A DNA stretch of 16,088 bases from an uncultured Bacilli bacterium (GTDB lineage: Bacteria > Bacillota_I > Bacilli_A > RF39 > UBA660). Shown here in pieces: positions 14,495 to 16,088 of the stretch (within the stretch, counting starts at the first letter, position 1; every line of letters begins with the position of its first letter). Below the pieces are notes generated by a model. The model made no database searches, was not told the origin of the DNA, and was given only the letters and a program-made list of their open reading frames with translations. The position numbers and the translations under genes were made by a program. The DNA is taken from NCBI GenBank assembly GCA_947630195.1, contig CANRGQ010000029.1, positions 1 to 16,088 on the forward strand. Direction: 5' to 3'.

Positions 14495-15946
14495 TTATCT
14501 TCTTTTCAATACTTTTTCTTCTTTTCCTTTAAAATCAAATGGTATATCAATTTCTTTTAAAATGTTATTAATAATTTTTTTGGCTTTATCTCTATCATCT
14601 GATATTGTACAACTATTTAAACTTACAAGACCAAATATTAAGGATTTTGCTGTTTCTTCATTTTGATAAGCATTCCAAATTATTAAACGATCAAATTCTT
14701 CTTCCTCTAAAGCAATTATTCTGGCTAAAGGAAGTGCTACTCCTATTTTATTTAGAATTGTATTTTTAGCTAAATCCGCAATTAAATTAATTTCAACATC
14801 AGTATATACTCTATTTATTAATGAAGCAAAAACTAAGGAATTTTCATTTATTTCCTCATATTTAACCAAACTATTTAAAATGGCTGTAATGGTTAAAGCC
14901 TTTTTTCTAGTTTCCGCTTCATTAACAAGCATACTAGCTCCTACAAATAATTCGGGAGTAAGACCGTGTAAATTATTTTTAATTAAAAAAGCCTGATATT
15001 CTTTTCTTGAATCACTTAAAATTCCTGCTACAGTGGTCTCTTCTTTATCCCGAACCAAAGCATCATTAGTTAAAGCCTCAGTAGCATACTTGCCATTAAA
15101 TTTATGTCTAGCATTTATAATTAAATTTACATTATCTAAAGATATAGGTAATTTATTGCTTAAAGCATAACAAATATAATCATATAAATTTTTTAAACTA
15201 GTTTTATCTTTAGTTAATAAGAAATATTGACAAGCTTCCATAGCGTATGGAATATGTTCCATATCTACTTTTTTATTCGTATCATCAAAAATACTAGCAA
15301 TATAAATTAATTGGTCATAATTTTTACATTTCGTAATTAAATTGGCTACTACCGTAACACAGCCACTTTCGAGTAAATTTTTATTATCAAGTATTTCTTC
15401 CATTCTAAATAAGATTTCTTTATCTACTACTTTAGTCATTAATTTAGCTACTTCAATAAAGGTAGGATTATATTCATTTCCCTCTTTACATCTATGAAAG
15501 ACATTATAAATTTCATCAGCTTGGATTTTACAAGTAGAAGTAAGAATAAGATTAATAGCTAAATCCCTATAAAGATTATCTTCGGCATAAAGATAATAGA
15601 TATTTTCTTCTTGATATCTTGTTTTCGCTTTAAGCATACCATTTAGACATTCTAGTTTATCTTTAAAACCAAGTTCCCCATAAATTATATTACCATATAA
15701 GGAATCTATTTTTCCTTTTTTATTAATTATATCAATAATTATAAGTAATAATTCATCATTTATATCTACTCCTAAGTCATTAATATCCAAAAAATTATTT
15801 AAAATTAATTTTAAATTATTATCATTTTTAACAAATAAAAGTCTTTCTAAAACATCCTTACCACAAATATCTAAAACTTTAGTATATTTTTCACTATTTT
15901 CTATTCCTTTTATTCTTTCTAATAAGTTATTCTTTACTTCTTCCAT
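14495..15946 (-). CDS. Unknown helical protein, first paralogue of the operon
   Basis: This 483-residue protein of unknown function is the first gene of the three-paralogue operon. It has no signal peptide or membrane helix, is predicted all-helical, and is close to the 500-residue neighbour throughout. Examples are NNLLERI (6-12), NDELLLIIIDII, an IPYAMEACQYFL segment, KLPISLDNVNLI, SDSRKEYQ, VNEAETRKKA, RVYTDVEINLIA (379-390) and ARIIALEEEEFD (408-419). The strings VNEAET, RVYTDVEINL and ALEEEEFD are identical in the two and may mark a functional surface. AGGAGG sits four bases before the ATG, the strongest ribosome site of the three, behind a near-consensus promoter, so good expression is expected. 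It could be an alpha-solenoid (HEAT or TPR-like) protein, but no known repeat consensus is evident to me. Confidence 0.75.
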   Translation of the reverse strand: MEEVKNNLLERIKGIENSEKYTKVLDICGKDVLERLLFVKNDNNLKLILNNFLDINDLGVDINDELLLIIIDIINKKGKIDSLYGNIIYGELGFKDKLECLNGMLKAKTRYQEENIYYLYAEDNLYRDLAINLILTSTCKIQADEIYNVFHRCKEGNEYNPTFIEVAKLMTKVVDKEILFRMEEILDNKNLLESGCVTVVANLITKCKNYDQLIYIASIFDDTNKKVDMEHIPYAMEACQYFLLTKDKTSLKNLYDYICYALSNKLPISLDNVNLIINARHKFNGKYATEALTNDALVRDKEETTVAGILSDSRKEYQAFLIKNNLHGLTPELFVGASMLVNEAETRKKALTITAILNSLVKYEEINENSLVFASLINRVYTDVEINLIADLAKNTILNKIGVALPLARIIALEEEEFDRLIIWNAYQNEETAKSLIFGLVSLNSCTISDDRDKAKKIINNILKEIDIPFDFKGKEEKVLKRR

Positions 15947-15968
15947 AAATCCTCCTAGTTAAATATTT

Positions 15969-15997
15969 ATTATAACTATTTTTTATATCTAAATCAA
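15969..15997 (-). promoter_or_regulatory. Sigma-A promoter of the three-paralogue operon
   Basis: On the reverse strand TTGATT (15992-15997) and a perfect TATAAT (15969-15974) are separated by 17 bases. Initiation near 15962 leaves a leader of about 16 bases containing the AGGAGG site. Confidence 0.7.
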
Positions 15998-16088
15998 TTA
16001 TTTTTTAAACTTGATTAAATAAAATTGAAAGTGCCCGGTTTTTTAGGGATGAGCAATAAGTCATTAAAACAACTTAATAATCCTTCCC

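Noticed and set aside
16064..16088. Partial reverse-strand CDS ending GRIIKLF
   Set aside because: Seven codons before a stop are not evidence of a gene; kept only as an edge observation.
1..16088. CRISPR array, tRNA genes, insertion sequence or prophage
   Set aside because: Reading both strands I found no regularly spaced repeats, no tRNA-like cloverleaf and no transposase or integrase motifs within the window.

Overview
The window looks like a piece of a walled, low-GC Bacillota genome, probably a gut Bacilli lineage near Erysipelotrichales or RF39-like groups. The reasons are: very AT-rich DNA (roughly 25-30% GC by eye), strong AGGAGG ribosome binding sites, consensus sigma-A promoters, and Bacillota-type families (TspO, YugP-type protease, gltX-cysS). 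All Trp codons inspected are TGG. Three genes (Ku, the 85-residue membrane protein, cysS) end in TGA, so the standard bacterial code applies and not the mycoplasma code. The taxonomic placement is inference. Packing is tight: no gene-free stretch exceeds about 175 bases, operon genes overlap by ATGA or a few bases, and several terminators overlap stop codons.

Layout. 1-213: the first 14 codons of a minus-strand gene leaving the left edge, with a near-consensus promoter and a leader of about 105 nt. 214-1835: a minus-strand Ku plus ATP-dependent DNA ligase pair, a minimal end-joining unit. 1922-2842: a plus-strand stress-type short-chain dehydrogenase, divergent from Ku. 2874-4609: a minus-strand operon of a two-helix membrane protein, a glycerophosphodiester phosphodiesterase and a FabG-like reductase, with a clear promoter. 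4785-5522: a secreted beta-helix-like surface protein with a sortase-like C-terminus. 5644-5985: a small protein consisting of a sigma-70 region 2-like domain only, divergent from a plus-strand pair (6094-7897) of a membrane-anchored GH3 beta-N-acetylhexosaminidase and TspO. 7920-11419: the minus-strand operon gltX-cysS-yugP. 11506-15946: the minus-strand operon of three large paralogous proteins of unknown function, with its own promoter and terminator. 15998-16088: no supported gene.

How it fits together. Ku and the ligase should act together in double-strand break repair. The tRNA synthetases are housekeeping. The beta-helix protein, GH3 enzyme, TspO, membrane protein and phosphodiesterase point to the envelope. 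The part I could not explain from known families is the three-gene paralogue operon. Its members are soluble, apparently all-helical proteins of 483-500 residues that share a strongly conserved C-terminal module. It is the best candidate here for an undescribed system, although nothing in the sequence reveals its function.
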